Counted from the stretch's first letter, positions 1 to 13,390 are shown. The stretch is DNA of 64,000 nucleotides from Marchantia polymorpha subsp. ruderalis (GCA_037833965.1 AP031355.1:2815501-2879500); one strand, 5' to 3'. Numbers and translations are program-made. Notes: a model not told the origin generated them from the letters alone.

Positions 1-455
1 CTCTGCTGTCGATTGCCCTCTCGAGCGATACCACGAACTTACGACATGTAGAGCGGTACATCTTCCTTTAGTACACAATTTGATTTGCTCTCTTCTTAGT
101 GGGCAGGTTTTGTCGCAATTGGCAGCTCAAGAGCTATCTCCTGTATATTTCGAGGAAAGCTCCGAAAGTTATTTCTCGTAAGTTCAGCCCATGTTCCTGG
201 CAGAAACGAATCGTCGGCAGACCAAATCCGACCCCGTCCCTCCCTCAGTTTCCTCATTCCGGTGTGATATCCGAGAGCTCTCCCAAGTGCTAGGTCAGGA
301 AGGAGGGTTCAAGCTTGAAGAGCAGCCATCGTTTGAGATTTCAAATGATGGGCTCTGTGGTGTGCGTCTGACCGACCAGGATAGAAGACAAGCTTGAGGA
401 CCATATTCATCTCTATGTCACCAATTTTCCCAAATGGATCTAGGTTCGCTCAGTG
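1..455. other. Left edge, no supported gene
   Basis: I see no convincing exon here. It may hold further downstream exons or the 3' untranslated region of the minus-strand gene that begins to its right, since the last open segment of that gene stops at 456-458. Confidence 0.3.
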
Positions 456-1067
456 TCAGAAGAGCAGTCGAGAGTCAGATTCGAATAATGCATATTCCAG
501 TCGTGACTTCAGCAGACAGAAGTACTTGTGGAGCGCTATTCTTAAATCGGACCCTTCTTCAAATGCTGATGTAATGCTGGATGGCTCATTACGGTACTCG
601 TGATGGGAATCTGATTATTTTAGCTCACCAAAACTCCTCCTCCTGACAGAAGCTGGGGAAAGTTCTTCCGTAAATTCGATTTTTCCTTTCCCTAATCTGT
701 TTGTTTCAGAGCAAGTCCGCCATCCTACCGATCCTTTCCGCCAGTTGATTGCAGTAATCAGAGCAAGCTAGAACTAGCTCACAAGTTTCCTCACGTTGGG
801 TTTATTATACTCATTCATGTAAGAGAGAGGAATAACAGAATAACCTTGTCCTGCAGCCTGCTGAAAAAGTGGCCGACACTGATGAGCTTTGGCATAATTG
901 CCATCGCCAGATCTTTCCTGAACGCGCTGACACTGGACGGATAGAGAGGAGACAGAGACCTCCATCTTTCCTTCTCGATTCACTGGATCAGTGAATGTGT
1001 CAGTCCATTTGCAAGTGAAGCTAATCTCACTCAATCCTTCTAAGCTCACTTTCGAGGCCTGATCCTC
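456..1067 (-). CDS. Exon-like segments of an unrecognised minus-strand gene
   Basis: I do not recognise this gene. The best exon is 783-1067: it follows a CCCCAG acceptor, stays open for 95 codons and ends at a GTGAGC donor; its product is polar, with a stretch reading GQGYSVIPLSYMNEY near the end. Further left, an open segment from about 690 to 630 runs to another GTGAGC donor and can be joined in phase to an open segment from about 618 down to a TGA at 456-458, ending in the helical, Leu-rich sequence DLRIALHKYFCLLKSRLEYA. The joint between the first and second segments does not fit in phase, so an exon is missing or a boundary is wrong. No start codon was found; the 5' part would lie to the right, in 1.1-4.1 kb. 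Coding status rests on open frames plus splice signals only. Confidence 0.3.
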
Positions 1068-4000
1068 CTGGGGTCAAGCTAAACCGTGCTGCAAAGGAGC
1101 AGACAGAGTGGCTCTTGTCTCTACTGCGTACTATACATGCAGGCCATTGGAAATTATGGGCCATAATTCGGAGGCCCACAGCTCGGAGCGGCGGTCATGG
1201 AAAGGAAGGAGGAAGGAGGACAAGTTCCAGTCGAATTGATCATGTAGAATATAAAGCCGGGCTTGCCTTTTCGTTGTCAATTTAGCCATCTCTTCAACGC
1301 TCCTCCGAGCACCTTTCGATTCTCAGGTTCATATGCATGTATCGAGAACAATCACACTCGATGAGCTCACTGATTATACTCGAGCTCCATGACCCCAGTG
1401 GACTGCCGGCATGCATCTCCACCTTCACTAGTTGATATGTCTGTCTTCATGTAGCCGCCATACTTCTCTCGACAACCATACATACAATTATTCAAAAGTA
1501 ACAATCTTTTGCTCCGGCGTCTAGGTTCCAAATACTTAGTACGTATCCTGGTACTCGCCGTCCCCCTCCCCCACTCTTACGCTTTGTCTTCAGGAATCAC
1601 GCCCAAATTGATAAAATATGACCACGGCGGATCGCTTAAAGAGGCTCGCAGATTATTTACACGACTTGCTCGGGACAAGAATAAAACCTCAAATCCGTCA
1701 CGCTACTGCCACCGATCCTTGGCTTTTGTTCTTTCTATTTTTTTCCAGGTGGGCTAGTGATCTGTGGTCTTTTTCTTCCATTCTATCTTCGGCTGGTGGC
1801 TTGCTTTTGGCAACAGATTTCTCTTGGTGAAGTACACTGTCAGAGGACCTCCTCTTTATTCTAAGACTTGCACATGGCAATTGATCGTATTCAGACTTGG
1901 GCTGTTTGAACCGCGCAGGAGAAACGTTTTCGAGCTGAATTCGGATACGAGACAAAAAAAATCTCGCGCTGCACTCGGGGAGGATGGAGAATCATGAAAG
2001 ATGAACATGTCGAACGATTCCAGCCGACAATCTCAAAGAGAGGCTGCTGTACTTGCTGCGCTTCACATTCTCAGCAAAATGGCTGGCTGGCTGGCTGGCT
2101 GACTGTCACAATGGCATGAGTAACCCTCACAAGCATGAGCCATTCCATCCCGGACGCTCTTACCTTTTTCCTCCTCCGTGGCAGTCCACCTTCTTGTACT
2201 CATCTCCTTTGTCCGAAGGATGTAAAGATGTGCTCAATTTCAAGCTGACGTAGCTCTGCCGTCATCGTGCTGCGCACAGAGCACCTAAAAAGTGAAGAAG
2301 AAATTCCACTGGACCGTCTCTTCTATACCTTCTCGTCCCGAGGCATGAAATATCAGAACTCCTCGATCATGCTCATGCGCACCCCTATTGGTTACACTTT
2401 GTGACTTGTCTGAAGGTAATAGAGACTGTGCTCTGATCATTCCCATTCCGTTAGAGTATTGTACAACCGAGACACGGCTTGTAAGTTTTCTACTGTTGCC
2501 AGTATGCAGGCCCTACAGCCACATGGTGGAGGTGAGGCGACGGCATATCTCCCGTGCAAACAACATAGATTCAGACATGGTATGGACTTGAAAGTTTGTA
2601 TTTGTCTGAGACTGTTTCTTCGTTTCTAAGTATGTGGGAAACGTTTTACACCTTTACCACATAATGAAGTGTCATAATTCTCTGGATGGTCTCTGAGTAA
2701 AGGTACGGATTACTAGTAACGGGTAATAGAGCACTCGATTGAACGTGGTAACTTCAGACAGGTTGATGAAGATTCACATCCGTGCGTCCATTTTTCCACT
2801 TTTGATGTGTGAACATGTTTGGTTTAGAAAAAGTGAACGGCAGAAATGTGTCGTAATCATTCACAAGTTTGTAGAAAGATGCGGGAAAACTCTTTCTTAG
2901 TTGGGGGCCCACCGGCGTTGGCAAGTTGCACCTCTTCACGGTCGCTAAAAACATTTCTTCCTTTCGCCGTTTTTCACGTATGTGAACATCTCCTCATCGA
3001 CACATCAGGTTTACAGGGATGCAACGAGGTAGAAAGTAATATTACCATTGAGTCCAGCTCACCGAATGAATAGGCAGTAAACAGGAAGAGATCTCGGAGA
3101 AAACAAAAACTGCAGACAAGATAGTTCGCGCTCATTCGATCTCAAAATGACAACCACAGGAAACGAAGTGCTTGGTATTGTAATTTACAATCGAAAATCA
3201 ATCGCTGATCTTGCAAGGAAGCAAAGAACTGAGAATCATACACACATCTCTCTCTGACATGCTTTTGGACATGTAGGGTACAAACTAAGTTGCCGTGAGA
3301 GCCTAACCAAATCTCTGACGAAGTAAGCTCTGAGTGTCAGAGACATGGTCTGACATCCTTTCTCTGAATGGTCGAAAATGGTCCCCTTCGAAGGACGGCA
3401 AAATATCTACAGAGGGCGTCACTAACAATCTGTCTAAGAACTGATCCTGCCGAGACAAACTCCTACGAAATCCTATTGATGTAAACATCTACACGAGTCA
3501 ATAAACTTGACAGCGATCCATTGTTCTCAGGTACATTACTTCCCATCCGTCCGAGATCCGTGTCTCCTCAACTCGCCCACAGTTTCATAAATTCAGGCAC
3601 AATGAGCACAATCTGCGGACTGTGGCATCTATGCACTGTGTTGGCTTTCCTTGAGCAAAAGTGAACTAAATCTGTCTTCTGAAATGTCCCTTCAGGAGAC
3701 AGAGCTTTTTCACTTACGCCGGTGCCAAGGAAAAAGAGGAGAGATATCTTGTCCTAATCACAGAGCGAACCAGTGTTGTCAAGGTTGCTTTACAGTATGG
3801 ACAGCTTCGACTCAACATCTACCGAGCAGATACTTCTCTGTGAAAATTCTGGAAGTGCGAAGCTTGCAGGCTTCAGAATGACTTTCTCATAGGGCACTAT
3901 GATACGTTCGGTAAGGACACCTAGAATGCACTCTTGCTTTCATAGTTCCATGTCGTTCGTGTCCTGATGCAACCCTAGTATCAAGTAGTTGGCGCAGAGC

Positions 4001-4160
4001 TGCTCACGACCGGGCCTCATCAGGGTGTGGGTGAAATAGTAACCAAGAATCTGAACCACTTACTCAAGAGGCAATAAACAGCTCCGAAGATGTGACAGAA
4101 AGTGCGTGCGTGCTTGCTTTGCTCTTTCATGTTTTCAGAATGGAGGTAATAGCGGTAGGC
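1068..4160. other. Spacer between the left-edge gene and MLO
   Basis: This stretch has no recognisable coding domain. It should contain the 3' untranslated region and polyadenylation site of MLO, whose stop is at 4161-4163, and possibly 5' exons of the gene to the left. A short open segment at about 3303-3485 (minus) follows a GTGTAG acceptor-like site and looks protein-like, with several RS-rich words, but no family is evident. A GCTG repeat of five units lies near 2082-2102. Confidence 0.35.
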
Positions 4161-7100
4161 TTAGATATATGGCTGAAACTGTATACCTTCTTTGGCAGGA
4201 CCCTTGGGTGTGTAGCTCGAACCTCCTTGACGACCATCAGGGGGGCTGTTATCAACCTGGACGGTAAACGCCTTGAAATAGGGCAATTTGGAGTCATCGC
4301 TTTGCCTGCTACCAAGCAAGGACTGGGAGAGTGTCCTTAAGAATTTCTTCTCAGAACCTGGTTGCTGCATCTCTATATCACCCGGCACTTGCTGGGTAAC
4401 AACTGACTCCGATTGTGATCTCTGATGCCTTAATCCTTCATCTTGCATGCTATACTCCCTGGCCATCTGTGCTTCTCTGGCCATCTGTTCTCCGGTTCTC
4501 GGATCAAATCGGCTTTCATGGGGAACGGACCCTTCTTCGGGTGTCATGGATCCCGCTCCTGAATTTCCGTCCCTACTGTCATCCCCAGCATACGAACTCT
4601 CTTCTGAAAGGGTGCCCAACTTAGCTCTCTTCTTGGCTCCCTTCCTCCAGTTATGTAGCTTCTCCTTGACATCGTTTTGGAAGATGGAATGCTTGTAGTG
4701 AGATCCCATCTGTAAAAAGGATAAACCTATATTAAAACCTTTATCCACCTCTTCTCGAGAAAACAGTTTGTCCCTACTTAACGGTGACGCCATACATTCA
4801 AATCTGTATCTCACGGCTCCGTCACCCTACTCAAACCGTAACCTTCGGACTCGCTGACAATAACCAACGATACAGGATCCCGTCGAATTTGGTCAGATGG
4901 TAGACCACCAGACTGACAAATTACGAAGCAATTCAAATACCATTGAATGAATTCAATAGAAGTCTGATAGTCACCTGGGTTACAAGGGCGTATAGAGGCA
5001 GAGTGCTGTAGCTGCACAGAATCTGGGTCAACACCCTGCATCGGTGGGAGCTCAAGGTCAGCAATGACATTGGTGATCGTCAAGTTTCTGAACTTCAACT
5101 CACGATTACGTCAGTCTAACAAACTACCTTCCGAGAACCGTGTTCCATAATTCTGTCCTTTATGTCAGATACATAATTTACGGTATGAGAAATTCACGTA
5201 CCCAAGTCCGATTCGAATGTAGACGTAGGTCTTATTTTCCAATAGACATGAAGTGAATCCGAATTGCCACTGCAAAAGAAAGCACAACAATTAGAAGCTT
5301 AAACCCAAGAATGCTCACGGTCGCATAACAATGAGAGTCAAATCTACGCAACTTTCATCACTTCATACGCTGACTTAGTCCGATACTATTTCAAGCTATC
5401 AACTATCTTCATATGTCATGAGGAGGTAGATTAGACTTAATGAGTGACATTTCACTCAGAGCTACTTGTTAGACAAACAACTTGATTGAACGGTGCGGTG
5501 TAGGCACTCACCCAAAACCAGATAAAGGTTGCAAGTTCAAATGCATTCTGGAACAATATAAAGTGGATCAGCTTGAGAAGCAGCGTCGGGGTCTTAAACC
5601 AAAAGAGTTCATCTCGAGGCCGGATGCTCGGAAGGGGGCCCTTGACCATTGCATTCTCCAAGGCTAGTGTTGCAATGATATGCTGAAGCTTGGTGCCGAC
5701 AACGATGACCAGCTGTACGATGATAAGCAGAGGAATCCAGTTAAAATCAAGTGAGAAATGACAGAAGAAACGATCTGATTTTAACAAGAGTAGTCTATGG
5801 AATAAATATCCCTCAAAGCACCAAAAATGTTGATAATACAAAATGTATGGCAAGAGTAGGGAAGCACTTCCACATTTTGATCTAAATTGAGCTTCATGAT
5901 CTGCAACGGACATAAACTTAGCAACAGAATATGTCGAACTTACCACAACAGGAATGAAGCACATCCAAAAATATAAATTCGTCCCTGCAAACGGCAGCGG
6001 AGCGTCAGTGAGATCGCAAGATCCTCGTTCATGAAGACCGAAGGTTTTAGACATGCTGTCCGTAACTTACTCGCGATCATCAGAATTGACTAGTCATGTT
6101 TCATGACGTGACTAATCTGAAAAAGGGTCCTTGGAAACAAAAGTTGAGAAGTCGGAACTCACCATTCACGTTGAAGAGCAAAAAGGCCACCACGAAAGCC
6201 CATAACCAAGCACTGTCGACAAGGAGACAAAGTATGTTTAATGAGAAATTTGGGGTGCCATAGGTTGCATCTGAAGTGAAAGCATGCCTTCTAAAACACC
6301 GATACTGAGTTATCAACTCTAAACCTGGCATAGAGCGAACGCTCAATGTAGGTGTTCTACATTTCAGCACATGAAGAGAAACGCAGCTGGGCTTACCTGA
6401 TTCCCACAATTTCCTTGAATTCGTCTTCCATGCAACGAATCATGTACTGGTGGAAGTTGAATTTGTGACCTGTGTTGTGATTCTGCGAACATACAGGTTT
6501 GTTTTCAATATCTTAACTTCGTTCGGGATCCAACCATGCTGCGAACGCCTAAGAAGGAGGGGAAGTACTTGCCCCTAGCATTTATGTCAGTGCATGACGT
6601 CAAAGAGCATTACCTTGATGAATCCCAAGCGAAGAGTAAGGTAATCTGCTCGTGTAACAGAGATACCAAATTGTCGGAAAAAACAAACCTGCCAGCATTC
6701 AGAATTTACAAATAAGAACGAGTTTACAGTTTCTTGCAAAAACAGTTCGTAAAGACTCCAAAATGAAAGTTCGGGTCAACATTGAACTAAGCTTCAACAG
6801 ACATAGCATCCCCGATTGAAAGAACATCAACTTACAATCCAAACTGAGAATCTATTTCTGCTCCAGGGTTTCGATGTGTGATATGTAACAAAAGTAGATT
6901 GACGCTTCATGGTAAGCGTCTTAGTGATTTCTGCAAAAGCAAACTGCAGTTAGCTTTCTATCCTGGACTTTTTCTCCGTTGGAGCTGAAGATTATTTGAA
7001 AAGCCTCAATAATACAAAATACTGAAACAAAATTAGCGAGCGAGGTTCTTCCAAGGTCCATGAAGATATCACCATCAACTCTCTGAAGTAAGTGACCCCG

Positions 7101-9348
7101 AAAGCAACCAGTATTAGGACACGACAGATCGCCAGTACCCTGACTTGTAAACGAGCAATTTCAACCCACATGAGGCCTCACCTGTCAAGTCATCGTGAGT
7201 GTTGCTATGTGCCTCCAACTCCCAAGCACTCCAACTCCTGACCTGTTCGAATGCCAAAACGCGTTTCACGAGATTCCTTTAGACTTCACAAGTGAGCAGA
7301 AGGGAATTCATCTGCAAGAAATGGACTTGATTAAAGTGAATTGCCTGCAGAGAGAAACAGAAGTTTTTATTTAACAAACCTTGGCCATGGCGAGACCCAT
7401 CGCGATCAAACTGTAGACCACATGTACAACCGCCAGTACAAAAATGAAGGTGTGGAGTTGATGCAGTCCAGTCGTCGACACAAATGACTCTTTGCCCTAC
7501 AATTCCATCCACGTCACGGTCAGACGTTTTGAAAGACCATGGTCTTTCCAGCTAGAGGGCAGCAGGAACTTTCCCATTGCAATGAACTCTAATTAATTTG
7601 GCATAGAGCACTCTTGTGATACTCAATGTCAAAGCCGAGAGAAAAAGTACGGCAGGAACAAATGTCCGATCAGACTAGTCATCCAATTCCAAACCGTTCT
7701 CTCATCCTCACGATTGGTCCATCTCAAAGCCACGCTGAGAACCAGAGCGACCGTACTGTGAAGGCAAAACAACTGAGGATCGAACGGTTCTGTATTATCT
7801 GAATTGTTTAGATACTTACTGCAGGGCAAGAAGAGGGAGCGGCAGCGGCCAACTCCCTTCGCCAGACGGGAGGCTCCAATTCATTTCCGATCAGAGAATC
7901 CGCCAGATACTCGAGAAGTCTTCTGTGGGCCGTGTCGTCGCTCGCTGGTGGAGATTCGCTCGCTGGTGGAGTTTCCGAATAGGCCTTTTTTTTGTCAGAC
8001 AGATGACAGGGTGTGAATTTCTCAAGAACAGATGACTTCACGCAAATACTGGCGACGTAATTTTGGAACACCGTCAGTAGAAGCGAGATGAATCCCAGAA
8101 GCATCAACTCTGCAAAATCCACAAGTGTCATCTGCAGATCAGTAAACGATGAAACCCCACGTTTACAATTCCAGCTGATGAAGACCAATATAATTCTCTT
8201 AGCGAAACGCATCGGAAAATGGAAATTCTGCTTACCTTCTTTCATCTTATCCAGGGCTTGCAGGAGTGGTTTTCGTTTCCCATGTTTGAGATTCTGCGAG
8301 GAGAAAAAAAAACCCGTCAATCTTACTCGTCCCCAGAAATAAACTTTGTTTGCTTTCTGCCGACGTCGAGGTACTTATTATCCCACCCCTCAAATGGGTG
8401 AAGCTGTAATCTCCTAAGACAAACTCTACCTTGACCACGTTCACGCCTTGGAGAAAATCTGTCACCCGTACTTTTCAGCAGAAGACTGTTATCTGAACTG
8501 TAATTAGCGAGTCACAGAATTCCAGCAGTGCTACAAGACTGATGAGGCCAGTGTGGCCGCAAGGTCAGAGACTGCATCTGTGAGGCAGATCGCCGGGCTA
8601 AATCAAGGACCGGCTCTGATTTCATCCACCAGAAACTGAAGAATTGAAACTACGATTACGACAGCAACAGCTCGAATAGGCGCCCCTTTTACCGACAGCA
8701 GCCATCCCTGTAAAGGAGCTGAAATCCAGGGGACCCAAAGCTTGAAAGCATTTATGAGGATTTCATCTGAGAGTCTCTACGCCTTCTGAAGCGGATGAGA
8801 CCCTGAATTCTCTCCAATTTGACGGAAGCCGACTGCGACTCGGACTGACACGTGAAGAGTCGCAGAACCCATTTTGAATCTAATGACGTGATTCTTTATC
8901 TGTTTTAGGAGGTATGCCTCCACCCCATCTATCGCGCTTCGCCTCAATGGCCTAAGTTCCTCAAAGCTCCATTCCAATGGGTTCGAAGCAGAAAAATTGG
9001 TGTCGTCTCCAAGTGTCCCAAGGCAGGGAATTTCGTTCCCTGCCTTGGGACTGAATCCCATAGACTCTAGTGTCGGAGAACTGGCACGTAATAAGACCCT
9101 CTGACAGAATTCCATATGCTCTAGTGCTGGAGAACTGGCACGGGATAAGACGTGGAAAACAGTGGAAAAGCAAGACCGATGGGAAGAAGATGACTGAGAA
9201 GATTGTTGAGAGATCTCACCTCTTCCACCTTCTCGATAATTTTCACGATAATCAACGAGATCACAACAAAAACAGTGCAAACAGTCGCGACGGCCCATGT
9301 CGGAGTGAATTCCAAGCTCCTCGCGTCGGCACTAGCGTCTCCCGCCAT
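4161..9348 (-). CDS. MLO-family seven-transmembrane protein (14 exons)
   Basis: MLO proteins are plasma-membrane seven-helix proteins; known members act in powdery-mildew susceptibility, root thigmomorphogenesis and pollen or synergid signalling, several as calcium channels. Exons, 5' to 3': 9348-9220, 8293-8236, 8109-7820, 7496-7380, 7242-7182, 6930-6836, 6688-6614, 6482-6397, 6212-6163, 5984-5944, 5712-5512, 5269-5202, 5035-4975, 4709-4161. All junctions are GT-AG and agree in phase, giving 626 codons ending in TAA. Landmarks in order: [12 protein letters not shown] before helix 1, [14 protein letters not shown] (helix 2), [20 protein letters not shown] (helix 3), a cytoplasmic loop with [79 protein letters not shown], and [14 protein letters not shown]. 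The tail begins [11 protein letters not shown] and continues into the basic, Trp-containing calmodulin-binding-type helix. The [18 protein letters not shown] loop resembles the MLO4/11/14 group. The start is the first ATG in the conserved N-terminal context. Confidence 0.95.
9015..9051. repeat. Perfect 16-bp inverted repeat in MLO intron 1
   Basis: The arms 9015-9030 and 9036-9051 are exact reverse complements separated by the loop TTTCG. The hairpin lies inside the first MLO intron, just beside a pair of diverged direct repeats. It is GC-rich enough to fold stably in RNA or DNA. No known element is recognised. Confidence 0.8.
9065..9151. repeat. Diverged direct repeat in MLO intron 1
   Basis: Two copies of about 33 bp (9065-9097 and 9119-9151) share the core GGAGAACTGGCACG and an ATAAGAC ending. 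They lie about 20 bp apart and differ at a few positions. They look like a local duplication of no obvious function. Confidence 0.7.
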
Positions 9349-9702
9349 CCTCTCTGTAAATTTACTTTTCCCAAAATTGTAGTGCTTAGATTTGTTCGAG
9401 GCGAATTCTCGTGATGCAGGCCTTCACCGGCTTCCGCGGTGTCAGTTGAATCGGCGAGTCGGTCCTCGACTAAATTTTTCTGTCAACTGAAACTGCTCCC
9501 TCGCTTTGCGGCAGTAAGTTTTTATCTTCCGAGCGGAAGTCCAGTGGAATACGCAGGTTTCTAATTTTTCTCGAACCTACGAGCTTCAGATCTCTGAAGC
9601 TGGCAGTCACATTGCCGAACTTTTTTTTTCCCCACGGCAGAGAAATATCTGCTGACTCGAGCACTACACGAAGTCAGCCTTCCATACCTCCCCACGCTGC
9701 AT

Positions 9703-9713
9703 TATATATATAT
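9703..9713 (-). promoter_or_regulatory. TATA-like element of MLO
   Basis: A run of alternating T and A lies about 360 bp upstream of the MLO start codon and reads as a TATA box on the minus strand. If used, it would place transcription start near 9675 and give a leader of roughly 330 nt. Spacing and position fit; no experimental evidence is available here. Confidence 0.4.
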
Positions 9714-9749
9714 CGTCATCACTGCGCGCAATCTTCTTTGTTCCGGTGG

Positions 9750-10750
9750 ACGAACACTCAGGAAATTCTTCAGCTGCTTCGCTCGCAGGGAACAAGCCGC
9801 AGGTGCGCGACTTCCACAGCAACTAACAGTGAGCTCCTGCCGGGCGGATAATTGCACACAGAATTCTCCCTACCTTCCCCCCCTCCGAGTGTGGCCTCTG
9901 GCACAACCTCAAGAGTGCGCAGGCTCAATGTGCAAGTGCGTGCTCCTCCTTTTGTGTCTCGTCCAGCCCGTCCCTTGCTCCCCCCCACTGCAAGTAAGAC
10001 CGTAAGCCCTTCCCCGATTGCCCCCTTCTGATTCCCCGGCCCTACGCTTCGCGCGCGCTCTATTATAAGGGCCACCCGCCTGCCCCCATGCGTCGCCTCT
10101 GAGCCGGTCGGTTCGGTTACCACCCCTGCTACGCCTCCCCGGGCTCCGACAAAACGGCCGTCCAATCCGCGTACTGCTCGGTCCGCCCGTCGCGACTTTG
10201 CGCCGCGCTCGGGGCCAGCCCGACCCGTCGACCGGCGACGATCGGGTCAACTCGCGGGGGGAGCCCCGTCGCGGTGACTGCTGTCAGGCCACGCAGTTGC
10301 CGGTTCGCAGTCGGTTGACGCTCATCACTGTGACTGACCTCCGGTGACCAGCCACTGGACCGAGTGCGGCGTCGTCGTCGGGACCATTGGGATGGAGTCA
10401 AAGGAGTGATTTCAACTCGCTCCCGGTTAACGCGTGGAGGAGGATCCGAGGAAGCGGGAAGGCAGGCAATGGATGCTTCTCAACGGGAAAAAGGAACCTA
10501 GAAGATCCGGTCAACAGCAGATGGATGAAACCAAACGATTACGATCCATCGGGGAATGACCATTACGATCCATTGGTCTCGCGACTGATTTTAAAAAAAA
10601 ACCGAGGTCAAAATTGCCCTTTACAGAGCATCGCATCCCGGCCGGGTGGCGTTTCAAGGGATCATCAGATTTTCAGAGGGCTTCGTTCGCCGACGGCTCA
10701 GCAGGGGTTCAGATCCAAGGCCCCGGCCCGGAATTGGGAACGCCGAGCAC
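9750..10750. other. GC-rich island upstream of MLO
   Basis: About 1 kb is markedly richer in G, C and CpG than the flanking DNA, with pyrimidine-rich runs. Several minus-strand frames stay open here, but they overlap one another, are Arg, Gly and Pro rich as expected from composition alone, and show no domain, so I do not call them genes. It may be a CpG-type regulatory island for MLO or for an unseen transcript. I saw no conserved 5.8S ribosomal core, so nothing supports rDNA. Confidence 0.4.
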
Positions 10751-13350
10751 GTCGAGGCTCTAATGTCTGGATATTCGAATCGATAAAAGGCTATTATGTT
10801 CTGTATTAAGATTGGCTCCTTCGGCGGACTATCATGATGCTGCACAGTAAGCAAGTGCTGCCGTTTACTTCATTAAAGGCCCAGAGCATTCCATTTATGA
10901 CATGACACTGTATAAAAGTCCCACTGACATATCTGGGTCTAGTTGCGAGGGAAGTCTAAAGGTGAAAGCGAGTATTGTAGAAAAAAGATCGGGGAGGACC
11001 CCGAGTAGTAAGTTTGTCCAAACTGTCGAGGTCAACTGGTGTGGATGTCACGTAGCACCAGTAAAATAAAAAATAAAACTCTGTGTCGTCTATAGTGAGT
11101 ATTTAGCTATTTCGACTTAGGGCTCAAGTCTCTCATCGAATCGGATCTCTAGGGATTTCACGCTGCGACGGGCCGATTGTCATCATGGAGGCAGCATAAG
11201 GAAATCTTCCAGGTGGATCAAGGAGAAATGTGCACCGAATATCAAAGTAAAAAGATCATAGAGGAACATGCATCCGTTTCTGAGATTATCTCCGTCTTAT
11301 GGTGACTTTGGACTCTCTCACTGTATATTCCAGATTATTCTCATCACACGTCACGTATATCACTCGGAACAAAGGGAAGAATGCTGAAACACAGCTTTTT
11401 CTGTTCTGCAATGTGGCTGAAAAATCTTCTGCCAGGCATGTCACTCCTCTCTCTACCCCTTTAGTGAAGTCGCGGGAGTGATGGGAGAATAAATAAGTAG
11501 TCGGGAATCAGTCTCAACACTAGAAGAAATACTATTATATATGGCTTTTGCCAAAAAACATTTGCCTTGCTCATGTAATATCCTTCGATTATTTTGATAT
11601 GGAGTTGTAACTTGTAGGCTGAAGGTTAAGATATCGAGATTTGAAATGTGATTCTTATCTCTTTATTTGCAAAATGAATTCGTATGGCTTGTTTCTATTT
11701 CTAGGTGCAGATCAAATTATACACATGGTGCCCCTATAATTAGAAGGATGCTTATGTTATACGGATGTGAATTTGACTAACATTAATTTTCATCCATGCA
11801 TGTTAAATAATCAAGTAATTTTTAAGCGGTAGGGTTTGAAATTTTTTTAATAATAACATGAATAGGATAATGACTAACCTTTTTAGTAGATCGAGCAAAG
11901 GGAGTGTAAGCTTCAAAATTCTTCAGGAGTACAGACTTTGGCGAAGAGGTCATTTCTATTTCTCCCTAGCGTTTAAATCATACAGTTCTATGCATAACAA
12001 CTTTGGCCTGATTGTGAAACCTTGACAACCTACTGAAGATTTTCAATTCTTTAGCTTTTTTAGGGCGACATGTATCTATACCTTTACAGTGAACTCTAGC
12101 TGATGTATTCTCATCGTGAGAAATGACATTGATTTTTCAGAAAATATCTTAGTAGATAAAAATGTATATATATAAAATATATCTTGTATGATTAACATGT
12201 TTATTACTGCAATGTGATTGGACTTTAGTCTCATCCTACTCCTCAACTGGTTCGAACCATGTAGAACTTGATGGGATCCACCATATTTTTTCAATATTTT
12301 TAGAAAAACAATACAGAACTATATTAGATGTTATTCTTATCCAACTGAAGGTGTTATCCTTGCGTTCGGTGGATAGAAATCGTCAATAAATTTGGAAATA
12401 CGTTCCCATACATAAGACTCGACAGACGTATTGATGTCTCTGACCGACCTTTACTGAAAAAGCGGGTACAAGCGATGGGACCCAATGTGTACAACTGCTC
12501 TTTTAAGTATAACATTTCTACCTGAATAACTTTGAAAAAAGGCTCGGAAAAGCAGGCCTTCATCATAGTACGTTATACATCTGCAAAATCTTCAATTTCA
12601 ACGTCATGAAAGGAATAACGAAATAATAAGGTTCGGATGATGACCCGCACTTTCTTCGTCTCGTTGCATAACAACAATTCACGATTCACCCCAAGCGGAA
12701 GATGTTCTTCAGAGGTACCTTGAAGATAGATGCAAGAGATCCTCCATCTTCTATAACAGGAGCATAATATCTCCTGAGACTTGACAGTGATGGATTTAAC
12801 TAATAGATTTGTAAGGCTAGATTTGGCACTACGCTTTGTAACAACTGAATACGTACGACAGTTCCCTGTAGGTTTAATCCGAAATCTTTCTAAAATCTCT
12901 GGTTTCTTGTGTATATTTACAAGGTCTTGAGTGAATCAAAGGGCAGAAGCAAATGATTTTTGAAGAAGACGACATTACAGCAATCGTAATTACTCGACAT
13001 GGTACACCATTCCGAGAGCTCATCTTCACCCACATATGGTACTGATATTAGTGGACAATGGTTAGTGATTCGCATAAAGGTCAGATAAAGTCGGATGTTG
13101 TTGCTTCACGAAGTTCCAGAATTTAAACCAGTAACTGTATCATCTCTACTGCAGTGAATCATTGACTATAGGTCTTAGGCTTTTGGACGTAAAATCTTGA
13201 CTTTTATTCTGCTCTATGTCATCCCGTAGACAAGAGAATGGCATGAAGGTAACAGTGGCGAAGAATATAGACATCTCGCAATGATATCGTTCTACTATAG
13301 ATATCAAAGTTCACATGTCGGAGTCAACGACTTGATACACATGCCAGATA

Positions 13351-13390
13351 CTCCTTACACTCTATTGTTTCTCCTTACACTCTATTGTTT
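13351..13390. repeat. 20-bp perfect tandem duplication
   Basis: The unit CTCCTTACACTCTATTGTTT occurs twice in a row without change. This is a recent local duplication in non-coding DNA. Confidence 0.95.

Noticed and set aside
783..1067. Assignment of the left-edge exon to the B9/MKS ciliary family
   Set aside because: The likeness is limited to a Trp and a GYSVIPL-type phrase; spacing and the rest of the domain do not fit.
9770..10401. Overlapping minus-strand ORFs of 90-131 codons
   Set aside because: They overlap in different frames inside the GC-rich island and are Arg and Gly rich as GC-rich DNA predicts; no domain is present.
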